Assembly: GCA_029168955.1 (NCBI GenBank)
Contig: JAPDOI010000115.1
Location: 1,686,001-1,750,000, forward strand
Length of the DNA stretch: 64,000 nucleotides
Origin: Aplectana chamaeleonis
Taxonomy: Eukaryota > Nematoda > Chromadorea > Rhabditida > Cosmocercidae
Direction of reading: 5' to 3'
Positions 35,297 to 45,994 of the stretch are shown here, in pieces; position 1 is the stretch's first letter; the number at the start of each line of letters is the position of its first letter. Under the pieces are notes generated by a model. It saw only the letters and a program-made list of their open reading frames with translations. It searched no databases and had not been told where the DNA came from. The position numbers were made by a program, and so were the translations under genes.

Positions 35297-35610
35297 ATGA
35301 CGTCAGCAGGACGTCGTGGAAAGCACGCAGGGCTCCAGAAGACGTAGGCACAGCCTCGTGGGAAGTAGGTAGGGCTCCAGATGACGTCGTCAGGACGTCG
35401 TGAAAAGTGGTTGGGGCTCCATATGACGTCATCATGACGTCGCGGAAAGTGGGTGTGGCTTTGAATGACGCGGTCAGGATTTCGTGGAAAATGGGTAGGG
35501 CTACAGATGACGTCAGCAGCACGTCATCGAAAGTTGAGCTTCAGGTGACAACGTCAGGACGTCGTGGAACGTGGGTGAGCGCCGAGATGGCGTCAGAAGG
35601 ACGTTGTGCC
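35297..35610 (+). repeat. Degenerate 42-bp repeat array in the left arm of the FB-like element
   Basis: About 7.5 units of the type GACGTCAGCAGGACGTCGTG + GAAAGTGGGTAGGGCTCCAG. Same period and same core (GGACGTCRT.GAAAGTG) as the large satellites. Several units carry a full CRE palindrome TGACGTCA. Confidence 0.8.
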
Positions 35611-35684
35611 ATATTTATTTGATTATTTATTTATTTATATGGGCGTGTGTCGCGTCCTAGAGAGCCAGTAGCGCTTTATGTACA

Positions 35685-35995
35685 ATACCCACCCTCTGCA
35701 TTGGCGAATCAGAGAAAAAAAAACGCATTTTCGCATTTTTGCACCCCTTAGGAATACCTCTGTCAAATTTGAGTTTTCGTGGGTGAGGAAAATATTGCTA
35801 GAATCGTCTCATCAAGAAAATTTCATTTCTTAAACTTTTTTGAAACGAGTTATCAATGAAATTTTAACACCATCTTGTTGATCTTGATGAAACGATTCTA
35901 GCAATATCTTTCTTACCTCCAAAACTCCAAATTTCACAGAGTTATTCCAAAGAGACGCGGAAAACGAGCTTTTTGCGAAGTTCAAGGGTGGGTAT
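35685..35995. repeat. 311-bp palindromic element
   Basis: Ends ATACCCACCCT / AGGGTGGGTAT, with 'ttgctagaatcgt..catcaag' pairing with the opposite arm. Sits just inside the left 42-bp array of the FB-like element. Confidence 0.75.
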
Positions 35996-35999
35996 CAGA

Positions 36000-36290
36000 G
36001 CTGTGCGTTATAACGTTAACGTGTTAACGCATTAACGGGCTACTGCGGTTTTTTTTTGAAAAATTAACGATTAACGCTTAACGAAAAAGTTCTAAAATCA
36101 CGTTAATTTTGTATTCGTTAATTGCGGTGGAATTATGGCCTTGATTGATATGCTTCAATGCCAAATTTCAAAACTGGGGCTGTGCACGTCGGAACAATTT
36201 TGCTTGTTGTGAAATAATCACAGACCTCGATGTTTCCCATTCCATTGTTTATCTAGTTTAGTTATTTCTTCAATATCGAAGAATTCCATT
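36000..36290 (+). repeat. GTTAACG-rich repeat, copy 1 (inverted partner at 38645-38953)
   Basis: Begins GCTGTGCGTTATAACGTTAA, then 'ggaattatggc', 'cgaggtgtttcccat'-like and 'tgtttatct.gttatttctt' blocks. All of them recur inverted at 38645-38953. The beginning resembles the ends of the FB-like element. Confidence 0.75.
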
Positions 36291-36436
36291 TCGTATTCCA
36301 AAAAGGAATTGTGGGGTCTAATCTACCTCTCTGCGGTCGAGTAAGGTACCAAACCAGGGTTGGAAGCGGAGATTGAAGGCCGGGTTGCAAGATTTGGTGA
36401 ACCGCACTACAGACTAAACCGAGACACGGATTATTA

Positions 36437-37153
36437 GGTTGATGCAAAAGTTTACGGACTTTTCACGACTTTGAATAAAAACCATTTATTTTAAAAAACA
36501 AACAAGGCTCACCCAACAAAATAATTTCCATCACATTCAGGGATCCTTCGCCACTGATTGAGCAGACCATGAATTCCCGACGCGTAGAACTCTGGCTGTT
36601 TCGATTCAAGTATTCTTCTAAGGCCATTTTGCCTTTGTCATCGTTAGTGAACTGTTTCCCATGCAGGAAGTGCTGCATCGAGCGGAACAGATGGTATTCG
36701 GAAGGGGAAAGATCTGGGCTATACGGAGGGTGAGGACTAACTTCCCAGCCAAGGTCCAGCAGTTTCTATTGAGTCATCCGAGATACGTGTGGCCGAGCAT
36801 TGTCGTGAAGAGGGCAAACAGTGTTCATCCCGGGGACCTGGGCTGGGAAGTTGTTCGTCATCCTCCATAAAGCCCAGATCTCGCCCCTTCCGACAACCAT
36901 CTGTTCCGCTCGATGCAGCACTTTCTGGATGGAAATCCGTTCACTAACGATGACGAAGTCAAAATGGCTTTAGAAGAATACTTCGACTCGAAACAGCCAG
37001 AGCTCTTCGCGTCGGGAACTCGTGATCTGCTTAAACGGTGGCGAAGGGTCCTTGAATGTGATGGAAATTATTTTGTTGGGTGAACTTTGTTTGTTTTTGA
37101 ATAAAATATTTTAATTCAAAGACGTGAAAAGTCCGGAAACTTTTGCATCAACC
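36437..37153. mobile_element. Palindromic mariner relic: two 3' transposase halves joined head to head
   Basis: Both ends are the mariner-type terminal repeat GGTTGATGCAAAAGTTTacGG/inverse; a TA precedes the left end. On the minus strand, 36830 to 36437 encodes the second catalytic block (L-H-D-N-A-R-P-H), then L-G-W-E-V, a P-P-Y-S-P-D-like block, H-L-F-R-S-M and the C-terminus. On the plus strand, about 36832 to 37083 encodes L-G-W-E-V through P-D-L-A-P-S-D (third catalytic Asp), H-L-F-R-S-M and a C-terminus ending at a TGA. Each half has stop codons and lacks the N-terminal DNA-binding domain, so no transposase can be made. Confidence 0.85.
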
Positions 37154-37984
37154 GAATAGAATCTGCGTCAAGTGTGCACATATACAAAACCAATCCGAAG
37201 TGCGGCGAGTGCCGTAGATTATAGAGCACTTGAGCAACTCAGATAAAAACAGCCCACTTCCCGCCGGCCAAGTCGGCCTAGTCGACATCGCGCGGCCCCA
37301 ATTTTGTGGGCGTGGCACAGCGCCCCACTTCCCGCAGAGAGAGAGAGGCTTTCCCGTCTTTCCGCGGAGTGTCGGCGGGCATTCGGCTTTTCCTGGGGGT
37401 CATCGAACACTCACTCATCGATTCCCACATTGGAATCATCATTGCACCACATACTAGAGTGGAGCCAATGAACAATTGCTGAGCAGAGAACGCTGTGTTG
37501 GGCCTCTTTCCAAAACCCGCGCTGTGTGCGACGCTGGCCTTGGGCAGGTGAACCACTGTCCGTTAATGGCATCTGCTATTGGGAAGACTGCAAGGATCAG
37601 TGGGTGTAGGAAGCTTCCCCGTATAAGCTCACCCCTTACTTGTCAAAAACAGTTCAAGACAAAATCCCCAGAAGCGGATTTTTGAAATTTTGTTCTCACA
37701 GACCTTTACTTAAAGAGTGATTTTTAAATGTGCTGCGAACTGTTTTAGAACTGTCTTCTTTCAGTCATCAGATTATCCGTAAGGCGGTGGCAGAAGGGCC
37801 GCAGAGTGCTTGTTCACTGTGTACGGGCAGTCAACGAAACGGCGCTGCCGACTGCCCGCGACCGATCTATTGGCCTTCCGCGGGAGGGGTTACGGGACGT
37901 CGGCTAGTTGTATCGCGGGAAGTGTGATGTCTCTATCTGAGAAGGTGTCAAGGTCATCATTCTACGTATGTCAGAGAGAGTAGC
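37154..37984. other. Interior of the FB-like element, no gene recognised
   Basis: Short overlapping frames on both strands with no domain. A run of GA repeats lies at 37340-37350. Confidence 0.4.
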
Positions 37985-38335
37985 ACACCCTGTTGCCAAG
38001 ACGTTCCAGACTTCCTTCTGGAGTCCTATCCACTTTCCACGGCATCCTGTTTAACAATTTTCCAGGTTGCAGTGAATCCTCCACTTACGCTTATCACTCC
38101 TTACGCGGTGCACTCTGCACATAGAGCGCTACTCAGTTTCTACCACGCGGCGCACGCCCTCATGAAGCGCTAACCATTTTTCACGACGTCCTGCTGACGT
38201 CATCTGAACGCCCACCCACTTTACACGACGTCTTCATCTGAAGCCCTACCTACTACCGTGACGTCCCACTGACGTCATCTGATGCCTCACCCACTTTCCA
38301 TGACGTCCTTCTGACGTCATTTGAGTGTCAATTTA
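37985..38335 (-). repeat. Degenerate 42-bp repeat array in the right arm of the FB-like element
   Basis: Read on the minus strand it has units such as GACGTCAGCAGGACGTCGTG and 'gaaagtgggtgaggcatcag', the inverted counterpart of 35297-35610. Units decay toward 37985. Confidence 0.75.
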
Positions 38336-38644
38336 TTTTTTTCTGTGACCGCTGATGATTTATCGATTTTCGCTGTGGTCAGGCAGTGCTTTTCAAATTT
38401 TTAACGAAATTCAAAATTAACGTGTTAACTCATTAACGGGTTAACGGGGTTTTTTCCCAAAATTTAACGATTAACGCTTAACGAAAAAACAAATTTTCAT
38501 TAACGCACACCCCTGGTGGGTATTGTAGAGCGTGCGCCGCTTGTTAGAAAGTGGCCTCCAATCCCCGCTACCAACCCTCATTTGATATGTTACTCAACCG
38601 TAGAGAGAGAGTATTAGACCTCACATTTCCTTTCTGGAAGACGA

Positions 38645-38953
38645 ATTCGAATTCTTTGATATTGAGAAGAAATAACTAAAATAGATAAACAATGGGATGG
38701 GAAACATTGAGGTCAGCGATATATCTCACAGCAAACGAAAACTGACCGCGCCGCAAGCCGACGCGATGTGCACGGCCCCAAGTTTCAAATCTGTCATTGA
38801 AGCTGATCAATCGGAGCCATAATTCCACGGCTATTAACGAACTCAATTTAACGCGATTTTAGGACCTTTTCGTTAACAGTTAATCGTTAATGTTCCAAAA
38901 TGAACAGCGTTAACCCGTTAATGCGTTAACACCTTAACGTTATAACGCACAGC
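38645..38953 (-). repeat. GTTAACG-rich repeat, copy 2
   Basis: Inverted copy of 36000-36290, lying just outside the right end of the FB-like element. The 'ggaattatggctccgattga' block and the 'cccattgtttatct' block match. Confidence 0.75.
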
Positions 38954-39029
38954 CCTGCAGAGCACTGCTACGTTGCCGTCGCTCACAAGGGAGGCTTGTT
39001 ACCTTCCGGTCACAAGGGAGGCTTGTTAC

Positions 39030-39440
39030 CTTCTGGAAAATCATGTTGTCGTTGCTCTAGGTCTGTGGGAGTACATAGATGACCCGTGCTTGAAATTGGT
39101 TAAATGGTTGCGAGGATACCAAAAACGGCATATTTATTGCTTCAAAAAAAGAAAAGGGTACCCATAAGGGAATTTTCGAGGTGTTCAGAGGAAAATTTTC
39201 GGATTCGGCTCAAAACTTTCAGCTGGAGGTTATTTAGGGCGCTGAACCCAAATCTGGGGTCTAATCCTCGCCAGACTTAGGGTTACTGTAGGATAGGGTA
39301 GGCATAATGCCTCTTAACTGGCGTCCTTAAAGTTTTGAAAATCCAAAAATGGTCCTCAAATTCGTGTTCAGCGTCCCAAATAACACCCACAGTGAAATTT
39401 TGAGTCAAATCTTAGACTTTGACCGAACACCAGCTGGAGA
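39030..39440 (+). repeat. Dispersed repeat family X, copy 3
   Basis: Starts 'ggaaaatcatgttgtcgttg', contains 'gacccgtgcttgaaattgg', 'ttcgaggtgttcag' and 'aatctggggtctaatcc', and ends in 'gagtcaaatcttagactttg'. Close relative of 27780-28165. Confidence 0.7.
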
Positions 39441-41129
39441 ACAGGGGGGACGTAGAAAATTTCGAAATTTAGCTTTTTTAGGGGGGGGGGACGTAAAAAC
39501 TTCGAACCTAAACTTTAAAAAATCGGAGGTGCTTTCAGATGCGTTTCTCTTTCTGTGAAGGAAACAGGTCGTGGAACAAGGGGTTCGGACGTGGTTGTCT
39601 CAAATATTGTAATAGCAACAAAAGGATCAAAGAGAACAATAGTACAGTACCACAACAGTACATGTGAGGAAAGTATCTTTGCATAACGAGGTAATAGACG
39701 TATTTTAGGCAGTATTAAAATTTTCAGCACATAAAATAAATTTTTAGACGAGTTACATTCATCAATCGGGCCTATTGCTGGCGTGGCACTCTCTCGGCCG
39801 GCCAAAGTGCAAACTCTGGCTATCTCTGCGTCGCGGGTAGGGATAACTTACAGGACTGACTACACCTTGTAATATCAGAATATTCTGGACTTCTGAGGTA
39901 GGCGTATACCGTATTAAAAAGTAGGAATCTAGAGTTCGCGCAATAATTCTAGACTGATGAATGGACGGGGCTGCGACGGTAGACCACCCCGCGCGAATCG
40001 AAACCCCATTCTTCAGTGAAGCCACCAACTCCGCTTGGCCAGACGCCTGGTCTATGCGTCAGACTAAATCGAAAACGGAAACCGTACTTGCCTTTATCGG
40101 GTTATTTACTCGACTTCCTTATAACTAGTGCAATCAGCAACGTTAGCAGAGAATGCGGTAATTTTCTTGAAGGATTTGCGTAATGCTATTGAATAATGAG
40201 CGTTAGAATTGCTCTTAATTATTGCGAAATGAAATTATTGGTAAAGCTTTAAGGAACAGTACTACGAGAAATGTTTTAGGTTGGGGAATGAGTCCTTGCG
40301 TTTTTTTTTTCAAATGTTGGTAGCGCATCGTATTCGCGAACTTTGGCAGCGTATTTTAGACCACACTCAAGGCAATTATTTACACTGCCCGAAATCGTAG
40401 CTGGTTTTTTTCAAATCCAATCCTATCGATTTTTCAAACGATAAAGTGGAGTGTAAAAAATGGCTGAATTTATCGACGGGAAAACCGACAAAAATTAACT
40501 TTATTCAAGAATCGAATTACTCTCTCAGGGAAAGGAGGATTTCCTTGCAAACGGTCTCCGAAACTCAGCCAAAATTTCTGAAATCCCTAACATAACGAAG
40601 CCCACCTTAAAGCCTAGATCACGTTTTTTTGGCACATCAGCCTTAGCCATTTTTGGCGCAGGACACCGATTAATTGGTAAAGGGATGGAAGCAGGTTTCA
40701 GAAATAACCAAGAATATCTGATTGAACGAATTGTTGCCGTTAACCCGGTTTCCATCCATGGCTTTTGTAAATTCGGAGACACGAGAGCTGATTTTTCAAC
40801 CGAAAGTTGAAGAAACACCGCGCTTTCAATTTTCGCACTAAATTTCGAAAATTTTGGCTCAGTGATAAGGATCGTTCGAGAAGAAGTTTTCTGATTTACA
40901 AGGAAGTCTGACAAAAACTTCTTAATTAATTTCATTTTCGAGACAGGGGAGTGAATTCAATTTCTCATCACACACTTTATCGATCCGAAAGTCGTTAGAA
41001 ATTGCAATTTGTTCACGCAACGAACTGCGCTATAATGATATTTTACTTTCGAATGGTCTATAAAAACTCGGTGAAATTTGTTTAATTCGATGCCCAATCT
41101 ACAAGTGAAAAAAGCCCAAGGATCAAAGC
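39441..41129. other. Intergenic, no gene recognised
   Basis: The longest frame (40525..40935 minus, 136 codons) has no recognised domain and no exon context. Poly(G) and poly(A/T) runs are present. Confidence 0.4.
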
Positions 41130-41800
41130 CTCACAAAAGAGGTCTCTAAAGCGTTTGTTGCATATGCGAAAAAGAATTGCATTATATCTTTTGGGTATAT
41201 ATAGTAAAACGTCGCGGTATTTGGGGTGTTGCTCGCAAATCCGACGTATACTTCTCGGGTTTTTCAAGTTTTTGGCAGAATTCATGCTAAGCTTTCCATC
41301 GGGGGGAGGGAATTGAGGGCAAAGCGCGGCTTGCTGATCGAATCCACAGCTTACGGCGGCGTGGATCCCTGTTGTAAGGCGCGCCGCAGAGATGAGAAGG
41401 CAGCCACGCATTTAGAGCTGTGGATTCGATCAACAAGCCGAAAAACGCGTCTTTTGTCGATTTCCGGAATTCTACGTTAGATGTGGCGCAAATTTCTTTC
41501 CTGGAGATCATTTGAAGAGCTCAACACGAATCTGTTCAGTCGAGTTCTCAGGTTTTGCTCAAAATTTTCAGCGAGGTACGATTCTGATGTCCATAAATCG
41601 ACTTTTTAAATACTAGGATAGGTTTCGCCCCCTAAATAACACGGTACCCACCGTAACCTGCAGTAAAACTCAGAACTTAAACCAATGGACCCCATATTCG
41701 ATTTCCGCGCCCTCAATAACCCAACATAAAAGTTACGAGCCGAATCCCAAATCGTTTTTCAAACACCGTGAAAATGGTTCGACGCGTTTTCGCAAACCTT
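41130..41800 (+). repeat. Dispersed repeat family X, copy 4
   Basis: 'aaagcgtttgttgcatatgc', 'gggtatatatagtaaaacg' and the later 'ggtacccaccgtaacctgc' blocks match the family. A nested inverted block (gaatccacagcttacgg / cagctctgtgg-like, 41340-41430) lies within it. Confidence 0.6.
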
Positions 41801-42372
41801 TAAAAAACGTCTATATTTTTTGGAAATAGCAGTTCAGAACAGAGTACTACGAAACCTTACCATAACGGTCCGCGAGATACCAGCAATATATACAAATCAT
41901 TTTCGCACAACGAAAAATGCTCTAGGTACTTTCCATGTCAGCATCCACATAGACGGAGAGGTCGTGCCCAACTTTCGTCACAATATGCAGGAAATCCTCG
42001 ATCACCTTACGCATACCAGTCTCTTTAACAAATAGAATATAGTAGGCTCTTTTTCTTCGTGTCTCTGGCGCGAAAGCAGGAGCGGAGGGGTTAGGGGCAC
42101 TCTACACACAGAGGGAGCAGTCCCGATTTCGCAGTTCGACACGCCACGCTAGTCAATGCAAGCGAAATGGGTCCCGAGTGGAATCAGAGGCAGACAGCCC
42201 CTCTCCCGGAGTGGAGAGCGCAGCAAGCGCGAGAAAAAGTGGGCGAGGCATGCTTGGTTGTCAATGGTACCGCAACCCCCTCCCACCAACTTAAAATCAC
42301 TAAGAAAATCGCCTAAAACACATTTTACCATCCGGCAGTGGTTTTACGAGCACTGTTGCGCAATACAGTGCC
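41801..42372. other. Intergenic, left flank of the LTR insertion
   Basis: No gene recognised. The last five bases, GTGCC (42368-42372), are duplicated at 48350-48354 on the other side of the LTR element. Confidence 0.6.
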
Positions 42373-42933
42373 TGTTGCGAACGGTGGATTCCCTGCCGCC
42401 GCATGGCACTACACGAGGGGGTCGCACCCATACTACTCGCACTGCACATGGCCATAAATGAAGTGATCAAGAAGATTATCTTCAGACGACAACCTACGGA
42501 GACAGCTTTTACTAATACCAGAGATACACCTGGATTCACCAGTGAGTACGATAAACCAATTGTGTTGACCAACCTTTACTTCACCAGTTAATTAATAGAA
42601 TATAGTAGTAGAATAATGGTGAGGATGCTGTATTGGGATGTTGGTGAGATGATCGCCTCAGGCGACAAGCCCGACTGCGCTGTGGTGGAGCTGGATTAGT
42701 CGTCGTACCTGTATCTATCTCCGAATGTGGTTCTAAGGGCAGAGAGCCCTGCGGTAGGTCCTGGGAGGGAAGTGCAGGCAGCCGGCCGGGGCCGCGGTCG
42801 TTGACGAACACACACTGCCCCCAACAACCAGGCCGACCAGCGACCGGCCTCATCAGGGCGATCGTTAGATCACTACCGCAGGCGCGTCGGCGCCCGGGCA
42901 AGATCACATGGAGGAAGCATCGCCTTCGCGACA
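42373..42933 (-). repeat. 3' LTR
   Basis: 561 bp, TG...CA, near-identical to 47788-48349. The small open frames inside both LTRs are not called as genes. Confidence 0.92.
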
Positions 42934-43699
42934 CTCCCGACCACAAAAGGTGACCTTGCCATGGGCATAAGCCTCACGGAGGCGTAGCCTCCGCTACTGC
43001 TCACCACCACTGGCCTATTGCCTTTTAGGGGGACCGACTCCACCAAGGTGCCGACCTTTGATCTCAGCGCCTTCGGCTCAAACCCATCAACGTGGTCAGC
43101 TTCTCAAAAACGATCGACCGAGTGCCAATTTTAGCCTACACAATCTACGGCACGTGTGCAGAAGCACAATCAACAATGAGGCACAGAACATAAAGCTCGG
43201 CAATGTCACCGACAAGCTGATTTTCACAAGGCATCAGACCAAAACGAGATCAACTAAAAATAACAAGAACAAGTAAAACAACAGGTTACACAACAATGCA
43301 AAACAATAGGTCAGTCAGCGCTTCGTCTGCGATGTTTCTTCGCAACAACAAAAGAACAGATCAATATAAAATGGCTTGGAAGACGATCTACCGGGCACTG
43401 GCCTGCTAAACTACCTTCCTGTGAATAGAAAAATCGCAAAGTAATAAAAATGGAAACACACAAAAAAAGAACTTCAACTAATAATTTAAATAAAAGTAGT
43501 AACAAAATCCATGCTGTGAATTCAATAAAAACTGCATTCCCAGCGTTCACTCTAAACCAACCTGTTCAATATGCAACCGTACTCGATTCGTATATCATCG
43601 AAAGTACTCCAACATGTGAAGTCAGATTTAAGGCGCGTTGTATTGGATTGCAATGTGTATTGAATGAAGTGATCGTAATGTATTGGCATCGCTTTTCTT
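42934..43699 (-). other. Region between Gag and 3' LTR where pol is missing
   Basis: In an autonomous BEL/Pao element, pol of roughly 3-4 kb follows Gag. Here there are only 766 bp with no protease, RT or integrase motif. The bases next to the 3' LTR (minus strand ...GTGGTCGGGAG) are only a weak polypurine tract. Confidence 0.6.
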
Positions 43700-45994
43700 T
43701 CAGGGGCGTTCACTGTGCTCGCTCTCGTGTCTTGGACGATCACGGGATGAGCACGGACCGTCACTGGATAGTTTGGCAAAAAATCTGCGCATTGCTTCAT
43801 CTTCAAGAGACTGGTCTACCATGCCCTCAGGGAATGGTCGGAAGGTGCGCAGGCACAGTTTATTGTAGAATGACTGTGCATCTCCGCTCATGTCCGAGCG
43901 CACCCAAGGGTTCTTTACACAGAAGGCGCGGTGATGACCTGGTTGGCGGCAGAGGCTGCAAGGATCTGTTCGGAGACATACTCCGCGGTGATGCTTAGTG
44001 CAGTTGCAGCACAACTGAAGCACCTCAGCCCTATCAGCTCTCTCTGACAACCAAGTGTAAGCATCGCAATCTGACGTGTAGTGAACTGAGGACCGGCAGA
44101 AGGCGCAAGGGTTTGTCCCTTGAGGAAGAATCGCACGCGCAATACCATGCTCCACGCGGGGCTGACGAGTGGTGTTGTACTGTGGGTTGTATTGAGGTGA
44201 CCTGCGAGTTTTAGACGGTGGCTGACGACGATCAAAACTTTCGCACCTCCGCTTTCCTGAAGCATGCGAGTTTCCACGAAAACCACTCATAGAATTGGAC
44301 GGCAGTCCAGCCTGGGACGGCCGCAAATGAATGCCGTGTGATTTTCGTGGCATCGCGGACTGTGCAGGAGGGACAGGCTGCGAACGAGATGACTTATGAC
44401 CGGTAGGCACCTGCTTTTTTGTAATGGTCTGAATGGTCTGAGATGGAATACTTGGAGTGTTTGAGGTACATGGAGCATGAACTTTTGGTTTTGTAGTTGG
44501 AATCTTCTGAAGTGTATTTTGCTTTGTATTGAGGGCCTGGTTTAGAACGACTGCATTGTTTTGGAGATAGCGCTCCAAGTAGTCGATTGCCCAGTTACTA
44601 GAACAGTAATGGCGCCACCATTCTAGTGTCTGTAGGTATGTTGAAGGTTCATCGTACCATGGTTCGGGAAAAGCTGGTGTGCTGGCAAGTCTGTAATTCT
44701 CGTCCTCCGCTGTGACAACGACGCGGTCTCCGCTCATTGCAATAAGCGTCTGGTAGGATTGCAGGACTCGCATTACACGCGTAGCGTTCGCCGAAATAGC
44801 GGCCGCATGTTGAATTGTCTCAAAAATATTAGGCAAAGACAAATTAAAAAGCTGTAGTGTAGTGAAGAAACGGTCTAAGTTGTCCCACCTTGCCTTGACT
44901 CTGGCTATAACCACCTCCTCGATTTGATCCTTATGAACCTGGATAGCAGTGATGCTATGCTGAAGTTCATCGACCCACGCCGTGAGGTGCATATAACGAA
45001 AGTCTTTAGGCGGTCTTCGACCAATGAGGAGTGATATTTGGTGGAATGTGTTTGTAGTGGTCTCCACTATGGGCTGCAGTGTCTGAATATGTGTTGCGAT
45101 TTGCGTGGCCAGTTCAAAATCCTCCTTATCCGTGTCGGCATTTGGTTTTTTACGGAGGAAGACGCTTTGCGCCTGGTCACGCAACAAGTTATTGTTGACC
45201 ATGTAATCAAAAACAGCCAAAAAAATACGCCCGGTCAATTCCTCAACTGTTCGCGGCTCCGCTGTGTATGCAGTGGGGGAAACATGAGGTACATTGAAAA
45301 GACTGGTAGGGGATGGATTGGGGGCCAAAGGTGTCTGATCTTTTGAAATGCTGTTGGAATGTGTCGCATTAGAGTGCATATTGGAATTGCCGGTGGCCTT
45401 TTTCTGCTTCTTTTCCTTCCTTTTCATAGCCTTTTCGACCCGGCATGGACCGGATATTAAAGGCGTCTGACACTGAGGAATGTCAGCAAAAGAAGGCCGA
45501 TTTGGCTCCTTGACCACACTGGACTCTCGCGCCACGTCACTCTGACCCGACGCGCTTTCGTAACCATCCTTTTCTTCCCTGTAGGAAGAAAAAACATCAG
45601 GCGCGGCTGTGTGGGTCACTGTAGTGGGGGACTGCGCGCTTGAGTTGCTTACCTGGACGATTGAACCGGGGAGGTCGTTGCCTGTGTTGTCCTGGATGGT
45701 TGTAGTGTGGGGGGCACTTATCGAGGTGTCCATTTCTTCGGCCCCTGTTCCAGATTTCTCTGGCTCGTCGGACAAAGAAACGGGGTCTGTAATGGTTTCT
45801 GAATTGGGAGGGGGTGATGAGTGGTCGACGGTAGAAATGAAAGTGATCGTATTTTCGGAGGAAATACCCGTCTGAGGATGTGGTGTGCCTGACGGTGAGC
45901 CGCGTCCACGGGTGGAAGATCGTACATAGACGTATCTTCGTACTCTACCACGATCGCCTCGTCTGCCTCGTCGACTTGAAATATGTGACATCAT
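43700..45994 (-). CDS. Gag-like protein with three CCHC zinc knuckles
   Basis: An uninterrupted 764-codon frame starting at a double ATG (45994). The N-terminus is Arg/Gly/Ser rich, followed by a long Ser/Thr/Pro-rich region (to about 240), a helical capsid-like region (about 250-520), a basic Pro/Ser-rich linker, and three knuckles: C630-C633-H638-C643, C662-C665-H669-C673 and C679-C682-H687-C692. Three closely spaced knuckles with an L-C-x-N-C centre are typical of BEL/Pao Gag proteins of nematodes and insects. Gag packages the element RNA in cytoplasmic particles. The frame ends at TGA with no protease or polymerase behind it in any frame. Its intactness next to nearly identical LTRs suggests recent activity. 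Confidence 0.85.
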   Translation of the reverse strand: MMSHISSRRGRRGDRGRVRRYVYVRSSTRGRGSPSGTPHPQTGISSENTITFISTVDHSSPPPNSETITDPVSLSDEPEKSGTGAEEMDTSISAPHTTTIQDNTGNDLPGSIVQVSNSSAQSPTTVTHTAAPDVFSSYREEKDGYESASGQSDVARESSVVKEPNRPSFADIPQCQTPLISGPCRVEKAMKRKEKKQKKATGNSNMHSNATHSNSISKDQTPLAPNPSPTSLFNVPHVSPTAYTAEPRTVEELTGRIFLAVFDYMVNNNLLRDQAQSVFLRKKPNADTDKEDFELATQIATHIQTLQPIVETTTNTFHQISLLIGRRPPKDFRYMHLTAWVDELQHSITAIQVHKDQIEEVVIARVKARWDNLDRFFTTLQLFNLSLPNIFETIQHAAAISANATRVMRVLQSYQTLIAMSGDRVVVTAEDENYRLASTPAFPEPWYDEPSTYLQTLEWWRHYCSSNWAIDYLERYLQNNAVVLNQALNTKQNTLQKIPTTKPKVHAPCTSNTPSIPSQTIQTITKKQVPTGHKSSRSQPVPPAQSAMPRKSHGIHLRPSQAGLPSNSMSGFRGNSHASGKRRCESFDRRQPPSKTRRSPQYNPQYNTTRQPRVEHGIARAILPQGTNPCAFCRSSVHYTSDCDAYTWLSERADRAEVLQLCCNCTKHHRGVCLRTDPCSLCRQPGHHRAFCVKNPWVRSDMSGDAQSFYNKLCLRTFRPFPEGMVDQSLEDEAMRRFFAKLSSDGPCSSRDRPRHESEHSERP

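Larger units (their letters stand above)
35102..38514. mobile_element. Fold-back (FB)-like element whose ends carry 42-bp tandem repeats
   Basis: Ends AGGGGTGTGCGT and its reverse complement. About 195 bp of each terminus (GTTAA-rich, then 'tgaccac', then a lysine-codon-like A run) are homologous but inverted, and each leads into a short array of 42-bp repeats (35297-35610 and 37985-38335) facing inward. The arrangement is nearly symmetrical about the mariner relic at 36437-37153 (1335 and 1361 bp to each side). Long inverted ends made of short tandem repeats are the hallmark of Drosophila FB elements. No transposase is seen apart from the mariner relic, and no target duplication was found, so the single-element view is an inference. 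Confidence 0.5.

Noticed and set aside
40525..40935. 136-codon minus-strand frame as a gene
   Set aside because: AT-rich sequence, no domain and no exon context.
42300..42572. 90-codon frame spanning the LTR border as a gene
   Set aside because: It exists in both LTR copies and changes with the flank; it is non-coding LTR sequence.
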